Below are positions 7,501 through 16,432 of a DNA stretch of 16,886 bases, piece after piece (the stretch's first letter is position 1; each line of letters opens with the position of its first letter). Made by a program: the position numbers and the translations under genes. The notes under the pieces are model-generated. The model had not been told where the DNA came from, did not search any database, and worked only from the letters and a program-made list of their open reading frames with translations. The DNA lies in the NCBI GenBank assembly GCA_013215865.1, contig JABSQL010000018.1, forward strand, positions 1 to 16,886. The letters run 5' to 3'. The DNA is from Candidatus Margulisiibacteriota bacterium. Lineage in GTDB: Bacteria; Margulisbacteria; Marinamargulisbacteria; DT-59.

Positions 7501-7977
7501 ATGGCTGAAGAAACAACTTCTACAACGGAGAAAGCTGTTGTAGAAAAGTCAACCGATCAAGAAAAGAGTAGTGAAAAGAAGGCAGATACTTCAGGTGAAA
7601 AAGATTTGTCCAAAACGGCAAAGCAAGTTCTAGAAACAGTTGAAAAGATGACTGTATTGGAGCTATCTGAATTGGTAAAAGTATTGGAAGATAAATTTGG
7701 TGTTGTTGCTGCGGCTCCAGCTGCTGTTGCAGCTGCGGGTGCGGATGCGGATGAGGATAGTGAGCCGGCAACTGTTAGTGTCATATTAACAGAATGTGGC
7801 GACAAGAAGATTCAAGTTTTGAAAGCAATTCGTGAGATTACGAGTTTAGGATTAAAGGAAGCCAAAGAAATGGTGGATACTGTTCCAAAAGCTGTAAAAG
7901 AGGGAATTGAGAAAGCAGAAGCGGAAGAAATAAAGAAAAAGCTTGAAGCGCAAGGTGGAAAAGTAGAAATTAAGTAA
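7501..7977 (+). CDS. rplL: 50S ribosomal protein L7/L12 with N-terminal extension
   Basis: L7/L12 forms the flexible stalk that recruits and activates EF-G, EF-Tu and other translational GTPases. Here it has 158 residues, against about 120-130 usually. The canonical N-terminal dimerisation domain begins near residue 37 ([21 protein letters not shown]). It is followed by an alanine-rich hinge (about 75-92) and the conserved C-terminal factor-binding domain with [19 protein letters not shown] (about 109-127). The first 36 residues are an additional low-complexity segment rich in E, K, S and T. The start is unambiguous: a near-perfect Shine-Dalgarno lies 7-8 nt upstream and no other ATG precedes the core domain. 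A probable attenuator follows the gene. Confidence 0.96.
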   Translation: MAEETTSTTEKAVVEKSTDQEKSSEKKADTSGEKDLSKTAKQVLETVEKMTVLELSELVKVLEDKFGVVAAAPAAVAAAGADADEDSEPATVSVILTECGDKKIQVLKAIREITSLGLKEAKEMVDTVPKAVKEGIEKAEAEEIKKKLEAQGGKVEIK

Positions 7978-7995
7978 TCGGTATTATTGGTGAAA

Positions 7996-8030
7996 TGACC
8001 TGAGGCAATGAATGTCTCAGGTCACTTTTT
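7996..8030 (+). terminator. Intrinsic terminator-like hairpin between rplL and rpoB (probable attenuator)
   Basis: A perfect 9-bp stem, TGACCTGAG (7996-8004) with CTCAGGTCA (8016-8024), can extend by one G-U pair (8005/8015) around a 9-nt loop. It is followed by C and then TTTTT (8026-8030). The structure ends 5 nt before the rpoB ribosome binding site. E. coli has a partial terminator at this place that lowers rpoBC relative to rplL. The same job is inferred here, since complete termination would silence essential rpoBC, for which I see no separate promoter in the gap. Confidence 0.8.
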
Positions 8031-8034
8031 AGAC

Positions 8035-8040
8035 GAGGTG
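8035..8040 (+). promoter_or_regulatory. Shine-Dalgarno that decides the rpoB start
   Basis: GAGGTG (8035-8040) is 8 nt from the ATG at 8049 but only 2 nt from the in-frame TTG at 8043. The ATG is therefore the start, removing two residues (M-C) from the longest possible frame. Confidence 0.85.
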
Positions 8041-8048
8041 ATTTGTGT

Positions 8049-11000
8049 ATGGCAGGAAAAAGTAAAGTGCGGCAAAGAAAGCCACTACATTCGGAAATTC
8101 CAAGGGACGTTCTTGAAATTCCTAATTTATTAGAGTTACAGACTGGATCTTTTAAAAAATTTATTAATGAGGGTCTCAAAGAAGAGTTTGACCACATATC
8201 ACCCATAGTTGGTTATGGTGGGAAATATGAGATGGAGTTTCTTCCTGGATATCGATTAGAGAAAGCAGAGTTATCATTGGAGGAGTGTCGCAGACGGGAG
8301 GTCACGTATTCTGCGTCTCTGAGCGTGCCTGTTCGGCTTATTAATAAAGAAACGGGCGAAATAAAGGAACAAGAAGTATTTATGAGTGACATTCCTGTTA
8401 TGACAGATATGGGCACATTTTTAATAAATGGTGCTGAGCGGGTTGGTGTGAGTCAATTTATTCGATCTCCAGGAATATATTTCAGGAAAAAGGTGGGTGT
8501 AACCCGGGACAAGATAACATATTTGGCAACGATTATACCTAACAGAGGTGCTTGGTTAGAAATTGAAACAGATAACCATCAGGTTATTTATGCTCATATT
8601 AATAAAGTGAAAAAAATGCCTGTATCGATATTATTGGGTGCGTTGGGTTTTACAAAAGAAGATATCCTTAAAAAGGTTACCAATCCAGAATTGATGATGC
8701 GAACTCTTGAGAAATGTCCTGTGGTATCGCCGGAAGAGTCTTTATTAGAAATTCACCGTCGGTTGCGGCCTGGCGATCCTTTAACACTAGAGGGCGCCAA
8801 GAGTTTATTAAAAGGCTTGTTTTTTGATCCAGTAAAGTATGATTTAGGAAAAGTGGGTCGATATAAAATAAATAAGCGGATGAATATTGATGAAAAAATT
8901 ACCAAAACGGTTTTAACATCTAATGACATATATGGTGCTGTAAACTATGTGCTTGATCTTTTAGACAACAAAGGAATAACGGATGATATTGATCATTTGG
9001 GAAATCGACGAATTCGAACTGTTGGTGAGCAGCTACAGAAACAGTTTCGTGTCGGGTTGGCACGATTAGAACGACTTATCAGAGAACAGATGGCAGTAAA
9101 GGGGCAGGAAAAAATTGTGCCTCAGAACTTAATTAATATTCGACCATTGGTAGCTGTTATGCGAGAATTCTTCGGTAGTTCTCAATTATCACAGTTTATG
9201 GATCAAACCAATCCTTTAGCTGAAATTGCCCATAAAAGGCGTTTAAGTGCATTAGGTCCGGGTGGTTTAACAAAGGAAAGGGCGGGCTTTGAGGTAAGGG
9301 ATATTCATCCATCACATTATGGTCGAATTTGTCCGATTGAAACGCCAGAGGGACCCAACGCGGGTCTTATTGGGCCGCTTGCTACTTTTGCTCGTGTAAA
9401 TGATTTTAGTTTTATAGAGACACCCTATTATGAAGTGAGCAAAGGGGTGGTCGGAACGGAGGTTCAATATTTAACAGCAGATGTTGAGGAAAAATATAAT
9501 ATATCTCCGTGGGATACACCCACAAAAAAGGGTAAGTTATTGGGAGAGTCTGTTATTGCAAGGTTTAACAGAGAGTTTATCTTTGTAAACCCTAAAGATG
9601 TAAATTTCATTGGGGTTGCACCCAGACAGTTGCTGGGAGTGTCTTGTGGACTGATTCCTTTTCTAGAGCATGATGATGCAAACAGGGCGCTCATGGGAGC
9701 CAATATGCAGCGTCAGGCAGTACCTCTTATAACACCAGAAGCGCCTTATGTGGGAACCGGTTTAGAAAAGATTCTTGCCAGAGACGGGTGTGTATTGGTC
9801 AAATCTGATGTTGCTGGGAAAGTATCCCAGTTAAATGCTGAAAGAATTGTTATAAAGCAATCAAATGGAAAGGATCGGGAATATCTTCTTAAAAAGTATG
9901 ACCGTTCGAATCAAAATACATGTAAAAATCAAAAACCAGTTGTTCGTTTGGGTGATGTTGTGAAGCCAGGTGATTTATTGGCAGACGGCACGTCGACAGA
10001 CCAAGGAGAGTTATCTTTGGGTCGGAATGTATTGATCGCATTTGTACCTTGGGAAGGATATAATTTCGAGGATGCGATTATCATTTCGGAAAGGCTTTTA
10101 AAGGATAATGTATTTACATCTATACATATTCATCGTTATGAAGTGGACGTACGAACCACAAAATTGGGTCCGGAGGAAATTACAAGGGAAGTACCCAATA
10201 TGTCTGAGGAGGCATTGGCTAATTTAAATGAAGAAGGCATCATTCGGGTGGGAGCCAAAGTAAAAGCAGGAAATATTCTTGTTGGGAAGGTGACGCCAAA
10301 AGGAGAAACGGAACCTCCTGCTGAGGAAAAATTACTGCGTGCCATATTTGGTGATAAGGCACGGGATATGAGGGATACTTCACTCAAAGTATTATCTGGA
10401 GAATCAGGCAAGGTAATAGGGGTTCGGGTATTTTCTAGGGATGCAGGAGACGAGCTTCCTCCAGGCGTTAATCAAGTTGTAAGGGTGTATGTTGCACAGC
10501 TAAGGAAAATTTCTGTTGGAGATAAAATGGCGGGACGCCATGGAAATAAGGGGGTTATTTCAACGATTCTTCCTGAAGAAGATATGCCATTTATGCCGAA
10601 TGGACAACCGATTGATATTATATTGAACCCGTTAGGCGTGCCTTCACGTATGAATGTAGGGCAGTTATTTGAAACAATGTTAGGGATGGCGTCTCATGTA
10701 TTGGGCGATAATTATCAAGTTCAAATGTTTGATGAAGTTATTGAAGAGCATGCGTCTGTAAACAAAGTACAAGAAAAATTAAGAGAAGCGGCTAAGTACG
10801 AAGAGTTTTCGTGGATAAAACCTTCAGGTACAGCGATGTTGCGTGACGGACGAACAGGTGAACCATTTGAGCGAGAAATAACCTGTGGTTACATGTATAT
10901 GTTGAAATTAATCCATCTAGTGGAAGATAAAATCCATGCGCGTTCTACAGGACCATATTCATTGGTTACTCAGCAGCCGCTTGGGGGTAAAGCGCAATAT

Positions 11001-11258
11001 GGTGGGCAGCGATTTGGTGAAATGGAGGTTTGGGCTCTGGAAGCATATGGAGCAGCACATACATTACAAGAGATGCTTACCATAAAATCTGATGATTTAA
11101 CGGGCAGGGCAAAGGCATATGAATCTATCATCAAGGGAAGGCCTTTATCTCGACCGGGTACACCTGAGTCATTCAGGGTGTTGCTGAGGGAGCTTCGGTC
11201 TATTGCTTTAGATGTCAGGGTGATGTCTGCTGATGGTATCGAAATTGACACAAGATAA
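8049..11258 (+). CDS. rpoB: DNA-directed RNA polymerase beta subunit (minimal form)
   Basis: Beta forms one pincer of RNA polymerase and half of the active site. From the ATG at 8049 it has 1069 residues, against 1342 in E. coli. The rifampicin pocket (about 378-402) has S381, Q382, D385, H395, R398, S400 and L402, each matching the sensitive E. coli residue at an offset of 131. The active-site lysines K826 and K834 (GDKMAGRHGNKG) correspond to E. coli K1065 and K1073, an offset of 239. These offsets show that about 131 residues are absent before the rifampicin pocket and about 108 between it and the lysines, in the places of the two lineage-specific beta insertions. The C terminus stops soon after VMSADGIEIDTR. 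The frame ends in tandem TAA stops (11256-11261), 27 nt before rpoC. Upstream control is probably by the attenuator. Confidence 0.98.
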   Translation: MAGKSKVRQRKPLHSEIPRDVLEIPNLLELQTGSFKKFINEGLKEEFDHISPIVGYGGKYEMEFLPGYRLEKAELSLEECRRREVTYSASLSVPVRLINKETGEIKEQEVFMSDIPVMTDMGTFLINGAERVGVSQFIRSPGIYFRKKVGVTRDKITYLATIIPNRGAWLEIETDNHQVIYAHINKVKKMPVSILLGALGFTKEDILKKVTNPELMMRTLEKCPVVSPEESLLEIHRRLRPGDPLTLEGAKSLLKGLFFDPVKYDLGKVGRYKINKRMNIDEKITKTVLTSNDIYGAVNYVLDLLDNKGITDDIDHLGNRRIRTVGEQLQKQFRVGLARLERLIREQMAVKGQEKIVPQNLINIRPLVAVMREFFGSSQLSQFMDQTNPLAEIAHKRRLSALGPGGLTKERAGFEVRDIHPSHYGRICPIETPEGPNAGLIGPLATFARVNDFSFIETPYYEVSKGVVGTEVQYLTADVEEKYNISPWDTPTKKGKLLGESVIARFNREFIFVNPKDVNFIGVAPRQLLGVSCGLIPFLEHDDANRALMGANMQRQAVPLITPEAPYVGTGLEKILARDGCVLVKSDVAGKVSQLNAERIVIKQSNGKDREYLLKKYDRSNQNTCKNQKPVVRLGDVVKPGDLLADGTSTDQGELSLGRNVLIAFVPWEGYNFEDAIIISERLLKDNVFTSIHIHRYEVDVRTTKLGPEEITREVPNMSEEALANLNEEGIIRVGAKVKAGNILVGKVTPKGETEPPAEEKLLRAIFGDKARDMRDTSLKVLSGESGKVIGVRVFSRDAGDELPPGVNQVVRVYVAQLRKISVGDKMAGRHGNKGVISTILPEEDMPFMPNGQPIDIILNPLGVPSRMNVGQLFETMLGMASHVLGDNYQVQMFDEVIEEHASVNKVQEKLREAAKYEEFSWIKPSGTAMLRDGRTGEPFEREITCGYMYMLKLIHLVEDKIHARSTGPYSLVTQQPLGGKAQYGGQRFGEMEVWALEAYGAAHTLQEMLTIKSDDLTGRAKAYESIIKGRPLSRPGTPESFRVLLRELRSIALDVRVMSADGIEIDTR

Positions 11259-11262
11259 TAAA

Positions 11263-11274
11263 TTGCTTCGGCAA
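11263..11274 (+). other. Small UUCG-tetraloop hairpin between rpoB and rpoC
   Basis: TTGC-TTCG-GCAA forms a 4-bp stem closed by C(UUCG)G, an exceptionally stable tetraloop type. It lies immediately upstream of, and adjacent to, the rpoC Shine-Dalgarno AGGAG (11275-11279). There is no T-tract, so it is not a terminator. It might limit structure around the ribosome binding site or act as an RNA stability or processing element; function is not shown. Confidence 0.55.
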
Positions 11275-11285
11275 AGGAGAAATAC

Positions 11286-14200
11286 ATGAATCGAATGTTA
11301 GTGACAAGTCCAAGTGATTTTGATTATCTTGAAATAGGTTTAGCCAGTCCTGATCGGATACGTTTTTGGTCTCATGGTGAAATTGAAAAGCCAGAAACAA
11401 TCAACTACCGAACATTTAAACCAGAGCGTAAGGGGTTATTTTGTGAAAAAATATTTGGTCCAGTAAAAGATTGGGAATGTTCTTGCGGTAAGTATCGACG
11501 TGTTCGTTACAGGGGTATTGTGTGTGAGCGGTGCGGTGTTCAAGTAACTCATTCAAAAGTTCGAAGAGAGCATATGGGGCATATTGAGCTTGCAGCACCT
11601 GTTTCACATATATGGTTTTTAAAAAGCATCCCAAGTTACATGGGTCTTGTATTAGATATGTCTTCAAGGAATCTTGAGGAAGTATTGTATTATGATTCTT
11701 ATATTGTTTTAAAGGTGGATAAATCCATATCTGATGAGATTAGTGTCAAGCAAACATTTTCAACAGTAGAATATATGGAGTTGAAGGAAAAGTATGGTGA
11801 GAAGTTTAAGGTAGGGATGGGGGCATCTGCTATACGCGATATTTTAACGGATATAAATCTTGAGAAATTAACAAAGGAACTTAGAGCAAGTTTAGATGAA
11901 TCTAAGGGCCAAAAACGACTTAAAAATATTAAGCGGTTACGAATTGTTGAGGCGCTACATAAATCAGGCAATAGACCAGAATGGATGATTCTTGATGCTA
12001 TTCCGGTAATGCCGCCTGATTTACGACCGATGGTACAGTTAGAGGGTGGTCGGTTTGCCACTTCTGATTTAAACGACTTATATCGTCGAGTCGTCAATCG
12101 TAATAATCGATTAAAGCGATTGATGGATATTGGCGCTCCACAGATGATCATTCGAAATGAAAAGCGAATGCTTCAGGAGTCAGTTGATGTATTGATTTCG
12201 AATGGTAAGCGAGGACGTGCCGTGACAGGCTCTAATGGGCGTCCACTTAAATCATTGGGAAATATTATTGAAGGAAAGCAGGGTCGGTTCAGGCAAAATC
12301 TACTCGGTAAACGTGTTGATTATTCAGGACGGTCTGTGATTGTTGTTGGCCCTCATTTTAAGCTGCATCAATGTGGTTTGCCCAAGGAAATGGCTCTGGA
12401 GTTATTTAAGCCATTTGTTATAAGAGAATTGGTATCTCGTGGGCATGTGACCAATGTGAAAACTGCCAAGCGAAAAATTGAATCAAGAGATGTTGTTGTT
12501 TGGGATGTTTTAGAAGATGTGATTAAGGGCCAGCCTATTTTACTTAATCGTGCACCTACACTTCATCGGTTGGGAATTCAGGCGTTTGAACCGGTTCTTG
12601 TTGAGGGATCAGCGATACAAATTCATCCGTTAGTATGTACCGCATTCAATGCTGATTTTGATGGAGACCAAATGGCTGTTCATGTTCCTTTGTCTTTGGA
12701 GGCTCAGTCAGAGTGTCGTCTCTTGATTATGTCAACCAACAATATTTTATCTCCATCCAATGGTAAATCTATCGTAACGCCTTCTCAGGACATGGTATTG
12801 GGAATTTACTATCTTACGATTGATGACCCGGAATCTGAAAAGGGTAAAGGCAAAGTATTTGCGGATATAGCAGAGGCATGGCGGGCTTTGGAAAACAAAG
12901 CCATTGGGTTGCAAACTAATATTAAAGTTCGCATTGATAAGGAGCGCATTGCGACAACTATCGGGCGAATTATATTTAATGATACTGTCAACACGATATT
13001 GAAGGATCATAATCTTCCTAAACATGATTATATCAATCGAACGTTAGGAAAAAAAGAGCTCTCAGATTTAGTTTTTGAATGGTATAACAAACACGGTAAT
13101 AATGTAACATCAGAAATAATTGATCGCATTAAATCCTTGGGTTTTAAGTATTCGACATTATCAGGTATATCCATTTCGGTTGACGATTTAATCATTCCTA
13201 AAAATAAGGCACAAATCATTGCTAATACTGAAAAAGAAATACTGAGGTTAGATAAGTTGGCTTCCAGTGGTGTTATTACGAACCGTGAAAAAATCTTAAG
13301 AAGTAATGACTTGTGGCGTGAAACCACATGGGAAGTTTCATCGCAAATGGAAGCTGAGTTTGGGCGCTTAAACAATATATTTATTATGGCAAATTCAGGC
13401 GCAAGGGGAAATATTGATCAAGTGAGGCAGCTTGCGGGAATGCGGGGTCTTATGTCGGACGCTCAAGGGCGTGTTGTAAATGTACCTATTAAGGCTAATT
13501 TTAAAGAGGGGCTATCTCTCACGGATTATTTTATATCGTCGTATGGTGCACGTAAAGGGTTGGTAGATACGGCTCTAAGGACGGCTGATTCAGGATATTT
13601 AACCAGGAGACTGGTTGATGTTGCCCAGGACGTTATGATTACTGAAACAGACTGTGGGACAAAGCAAGGGTTGGTTATTGAATCTGTAAAAGACGGGGTT
13701 AGTATCGTTGTTCCTTTATCTGAAATGATTAAAGGACGTATCGCCACTGAATCGCTTAAGAAACCGGGATCTAATAATCTAATAGTGTCAGTTGGAGAGT
13801 TGATAACGGAGGACATTTCAAGGGAGATAGAGGAGCTTAATAATGATTCTTTTGAAGTACGTAGTATCTATAAGTGTCAATCTGAACGTGGGGTATGTCA
13901 AAAATGTTATGGATTGAGTCTAGCAACAAATAAATTGATTAATTTAGGAGAAGCTGTTGGCATTATTGCCGCCCAGTCTATCGGGGAACCTGGTACGCAG
14001 TTAACAATGAGAACCTTCCATACGGGTGGTGTTGATCTTAGGAAGGCATCTAAAACTGAAATTTCTTCAAAGCATGAAGGAATGATCACTTTTGATGAAT
14101 TGTTGTCGATAAATCGGATAAAGGATGAGCAAGGCAATATGATCATGGTGTCATCAAGCGATGGTAAAATAGTGATATCCAACAAGAATGACAAGTGGGT

Positions 14201-15518
14201 ATATCCCGTTGCCATGGGAAGTACGATACATGTTAAACCCAATCAGAAAGTGAAGATGGGTGATACATTAGCTGAGTATGATCCTAATTTTGAATATATT
14301 GTCTCTAAGAGTGATGGTATCATTCGTTATTTTGGAGCTAACGTCAAAGAAAGGAAGGATGACAAGGGAAAATCGATTGAGTTGTATGCTCAAAATGACG
14401 GGGAAATATTCATATACAATCCCAAATCCTCTACTACATTTAAAATTCCCAAAGACAGTGCATCATTGTACAAAAAAGGTGATCGCATTAAGGCGCACAC
14501 AGAAATAGCACCCGGTAATGAGCTAGAAATGGGTGGTATAGTCGCGAGTATTGAGAAAGGTAAAGAGGACACTTATGATTTAACAGTGGGCCATGGTGAG
14601 GCATATCATATCTTCTCTGGTGCACGTTTTTTTATTCATGAGTCTGGAAAGGTTAAGTATGGGGACATTATAGCTGTTGAGCGTGTGGGAGATCTTGATG
14701 AGTCAAAAACAAAAGATATTGTTCAGGGGCTTCCGCGTGTTGAAGAATTATTTGAAGCAAGGAAACCAAAAGATCATGCGATTATTGCGGGTCATTCAGG
14801 AACTGTAGAAGTTATTGAAAAAGATGGTAACCGATTTGTAACGATTAGTAATAAAGAAGAAAAAAATGATTATAAGATACCGTATGGTGTGAGATTGAAA
14901 GTGCATTCAGGCCAAGCGATTATAAGGGGAGAGCAGTTATCCTATGGTGTCATCAATCCGCATGATATTTTATCTGTAAGTGGGATTTTCAAAGCGCAAG
15001 CTTATCTTAGTAATGAAGTCCAAAAAGTGTATCGTTCCCAAGGGGTAACAATTAACATTAAGCACATTGAAGTTATTGTGCGGCAAATGACACGAAAAAT
15101 GAATATTACTACCATTGGGGATGGGCCATTTTTACCAAATGATTTGATAGATATACAAGTGTTTAACAAGATGAACCAAAAACTTATTGAGGATGGAAAA
15201 GTACCGTCTACAGGAGAACGGATATTGTTGGGCATTACCCGTTCATCATTGAATACAGATAGCTTTATTTCTTCAGCTTCATTTCAGGAGACATCAAAAG
15301 TACTTGCAGATGCTGCAATAAAAGGGAAGAAAGATCTCATGAGAGGGTTAAAGGAAAATGTGATTATTGGAAAGCTTATTCCGGCGGGAACAGGACTGGA
15401 TGTTTATAAAAGGATCAGTCTGGAAACGGATGAGGGCAAAGAGTTGCATCATTCTGAGGAAGATAGGGTGTTTAATAAGTCTGAAGCCAAAGTTGAAGAA
15501 ACGGTTTCTACGGCCTAG
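11286..15518 (+). CDS. rpoC: DNA-directed RNA polymerase beta' subunit
   Basis: Beta' (1410 residues) forms the clamp and the catalytic magnesium site of RNA polymerase. The N-terminal zinc ribbon has C65, C67, C80 and C83. The catalytic motif NADFDGD is at 455-461 with D457, D459 and D461. The second zinc site is C790, C864, C871 and C874. Bridge-helix sequence ([17 protein letters not shown]) and trigger-loop sequence ([10 protein letters not shown]912) are conserved. Between G915 and [16 protein letters not shown] (about 1147) lies an insertion of about 225 residues at the site of the E. coli SI3 insertion (188 residues). It is probably built from sandwich-barrel hybrid motifs. The gene is not split as in cyanobacteria. 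The start has AGGAG 6 nt upstream. The last 30 residues form an acidic tail. Confidence 0.98.
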   Translation: MNRMLVTSPSDFDYLEIGLASPDRIRFWSHGEIEKPETINYRTFKPERKGLFCEKIFGPVKDWECSCGKYRRVRYRGIVCERCGVQVTHSKVRREHMGHIELAAPVSHIWFLKSIPSYMGLVLDMSSRNLEEVLYYDSYIVLKVDKSISDEISVKQTFSTVEYMELKEKYGEKFKVGMGASAIRDILTDINLEKLTKELRASLDESKGQKRLKNIKRLRIVEALHKSGNRPEWMILDAIPVMPPDLRPMVQLEGGRFATSDLNDLYRRVVNRNNRLKRLMDIGAPQMIIRNEKRMLQESVDVLISNGKRGRAVTGSNGRPLKSLGNIIEGKQGRFRQNLLGKRVDYSGRSVIVVGPHFKLHQCGLPKEMALELFKPFVIRELVSRGHVTNVKTAKRKIESRDVVVWDVLEDVIKGQPILLNRAPTLHRLGIQAFEPVLVEGSAIQIHPLVCTAFNADFDGDQMAVHVPLSLEAQSECRLLIMSTNNILSPSNGKSIVTPSQDMVLGIYYLTIDDPESEKGKGKVFADIAEAWRALENKAIGLQTNIKVRIDKERIATTIGRIIFNDTVNTILKDHNLPKHDYINRTLGKKELSDLVFEWYNKHGNNVTSEIIDRIKSLGFKYSTLSGISISVDDLIIPKNKAQIIANTEKEILRLDKLASSGVITNREKILRSNDLWRETTWEVSSQMEAEFGRLNNIFIMANSGARGNIDQVRQLAGMRGLMSDAQGRVVNVPIKANFKEGLSLTDYFISSYGARKGLVDTALRTADSGYLTRRLVDVAQDVMITETDCGTKQGLVIESVKDGVSIVVPLSEMIKGRIATESLKKPGSNNLIVSVGELITEDISREIEELNNDSFEVRSIYKCQSERGVCQKCYGLSLATNKLINLGEAVGIIAAQSIGEPGTQLTMRTFHTGGVDLRKASKTEISSKHEGMITFDELLSINRIKDEQGNMIMVSSSDGKIVISNKNDKWVYPVAMGSTIHVKPNQKVKMGDTLAEYDPNFEYIVSKSDGIIRYFGANVKERKDDKGKSIELYAQNDGEIFIYNPKSSTTFKIPKDSASLYKKGDRIKAHTEIAPGNELEMGGIVASIEKGKEDTYDLTVGHGEAYHIFSGARFFIHESGKVKYGDIIAVERVGDLDESKTKDIVQGLPRVEELFEARKPKDHAIIAGHSGTVEVIEKDGNRFVTISNKEEKNDYKIPYGVRLKVHSGQAIIRGEQLSYGVINPHDILSVSGIFKAQAYLSNEVQKVYRSQGVTINIKHIEVIVRQMTRKMNITTIGDGPFLPNDLIDIQVFNKMNQKLIEDGKVPSTGERILLGITRSSLNTDSFISSASFQETSKVLADAAIKGKKDLMRGLKENVIIGKLIPAGTGLDVYKRISLETDEGKELHHSEEDRVFNKSEAKVEETVSTA

Positions 15519-15543
15519 GGTTTGACAATATACTGGCCCTAGG
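15514..15543 (+). other. Inverted repeat around the rpsL promoter -35 box
   Basis: CCTAGGG (15514-15520) and CCCTAGG (15537-15543) are perfect 7-bp inverted arms. Two further T-G wobble pairs are possible inside. The repeat contains the rpoC stop codon at its left arm and the -35 hexamer in its loop. No T-run follows, so a strong intrinsic terminator is unlikely. It could be an operator or a 3' end stabilising hairpin for the rpoC transcript. Confidence 0.5.
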
Positions 15544-15550
15544 ATAGTAT
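15522..15550 (+). promoter_or_regulatory. Sigma70-type promoter for rpsL-rpsG-fusA
   Basis: A perfect TTGACA (15522-15527), a 17-nt spacer and TAGTAT (15545-15550) place a transcription start near 15557, about 25 nt before rpsL. The layout repeats that of the promoter before rpmG (TTGACA, 17 nt, TAGnnT). It would give the str genes expression independent of rpoBC read-through. Confidence 0.7.
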
Positions 15551-15581
15551 GACTCGTTCAAAAAATTTAAGGAGAATATAA

Positions 15582-15965
15582 TTGCCAACTACTAATCAGT
15601 TATTACGTAAAAAACGAAAAAAAGCATTTAAAAAGGGAAAGTCCCCAGCACTGATGAAGTCTCCACTACGAAGGGGGGTATGTCTCAAGGTATATACAAC
15701 CACCCCAAAAAAGCCAAATTCTGCTCTTCGTAAAGTAGCAAAGGTCCGTTTAACAACTGGCTATGAAGTAACGACTTATATCGGGGGAGAGGGCCACAAT
15801 CTTCAAGAACATTCTGTTGTTATTATTCGGGGTGGTAAATTGAAGGATTGCCCAGGCGTTAGATATCATACTGTCCGTGGAAAATTAGATACACAAGGCG
15901 TGAGTGGACGAAAGCAGTCCCGATCAAAATATGGAACTAAAAAAGAAAAGAGCAATAAACAATGA
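15582..15965 (+). CDS. rpsL: 30S ribosomal protein S12 (TTG start)
   Basis: S12 lies at the decoding centre of the small subunit and controls translational accuracy. The 127-residue protein contains [15 protein letters not shown] (residues 38-51) and the [12 protein letters not shown] and [10 protein letters not shown] motifs. K43, K44 and K88, the positions (numbered with the initiator Met) at which streptomycin resistance mutations arise, are wild type, as is D89, the site of methylthiolation in other bacteria. The start codon is TTG: AAGGAG at 15569-15574 is 7 nt upstream, and the sequence from the second residue (PTTNQL) matches the family N terminus. The stop overlaps the rpsG start by 4 nt. 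Confidence 0.96.
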   Translation: MPTTNQLLRKKRKKAFKKGKSPALMKSPLRRGVCLKVYTTTPKKPNSALRKVAKVRLTTGYEVTTYIGGEGHNLQEHSVVIIRGGKLKDCPGVRYHTVRGKLDTQGVSGRKQSRSKYGTKKEKSNKQ

Positions 15966-16432
15966 CACGAAAAAAGAGATCATATAAACGACAAGTTGTA
16001 GCTGACTTTAAGTATAACAGTGCCATGATAACGCGTTTTATCAATCGAGTCATGAAATGTGGAAAGAAGAGTACGGCTGAGTCCATCGTTTACGAAGTTT
16101 TGGAAATGCTGGGTGAGAAAACGGGAAAAGATCCGTTAGCAGCATTTCAAACAATCATTAAAAATGTAACACCTTTGATGGAGGTTAAATCTCGGCGCGT
16201 AGGCGGATCAACTTATCAAGTTCCTATTGAAGTGAAACATGATAGAGGTTTATCCCTTGCAATGAGGTGGATCATTCAAAATGCGAGAAATGGAAATAAT
16301 GGAACGATGGTAACGCATTTGTTTTCAGAAATGCATGATGCTTTTAATAATACCGGTTCTTCAATCAAGAAAAAAGACGATACACACCGAATGGCAGAAG
16401 CAAATAAAGCCTTTGCCCATTTCAGATGGTAG
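15962..16432 (+). CDS. rpsG: 30S ribosomal protein S7
   Basis: S7 (156 residues, the usual length) is the primary assembly protein of the 30S head and contacts E-site tRNA. The family signature near residues 20-35 ([16 protein letters not shown]), the [22 protein letters not shown] block near 69-90, and [10 protein letters not shown] are clear. The C terminus ends with the usual [15 protein letters not shown]. The ATG overlaps the rpsL stop, and the last 7 nt overlap fusA, so all three genes are likely translated in a coupled way, as expected for the str operon. S7 represses its own operon in E. coli; no comparable rpsL-rpsG spacer exists here to host that site. Confidence 0.97.
   Translation: MTRKKRSYKRQVVADFKYNSAMITRFINRVMKCGKKSTAESIVYEVLEMLGEKTGKDPLAAFQTIIKNVTPLMEVKSRRVGGSTYQVPIEVKHDRGLSLAMRWIIQNARNGNNGTMVTHLFSEMHDAFNNTGSSIKKKDDTHRMAEANKAFAHFRW

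Noticed and set aside
8043..8048. In-frame TTG upstream of rpoB as the start codon
   Set aside because: It is only 2 nt from the GAGGTG Shine-Dalgarno; the ATG at 8049 has proper spacing.
8160..9260. Antibiotic resistance changes in rpoB or rpsL
   Set aside because: The rifampicin-pocket residues of RpoB and the streptomycin-related lysines of S12 (K43, K44, K88) match the sensitive forms.
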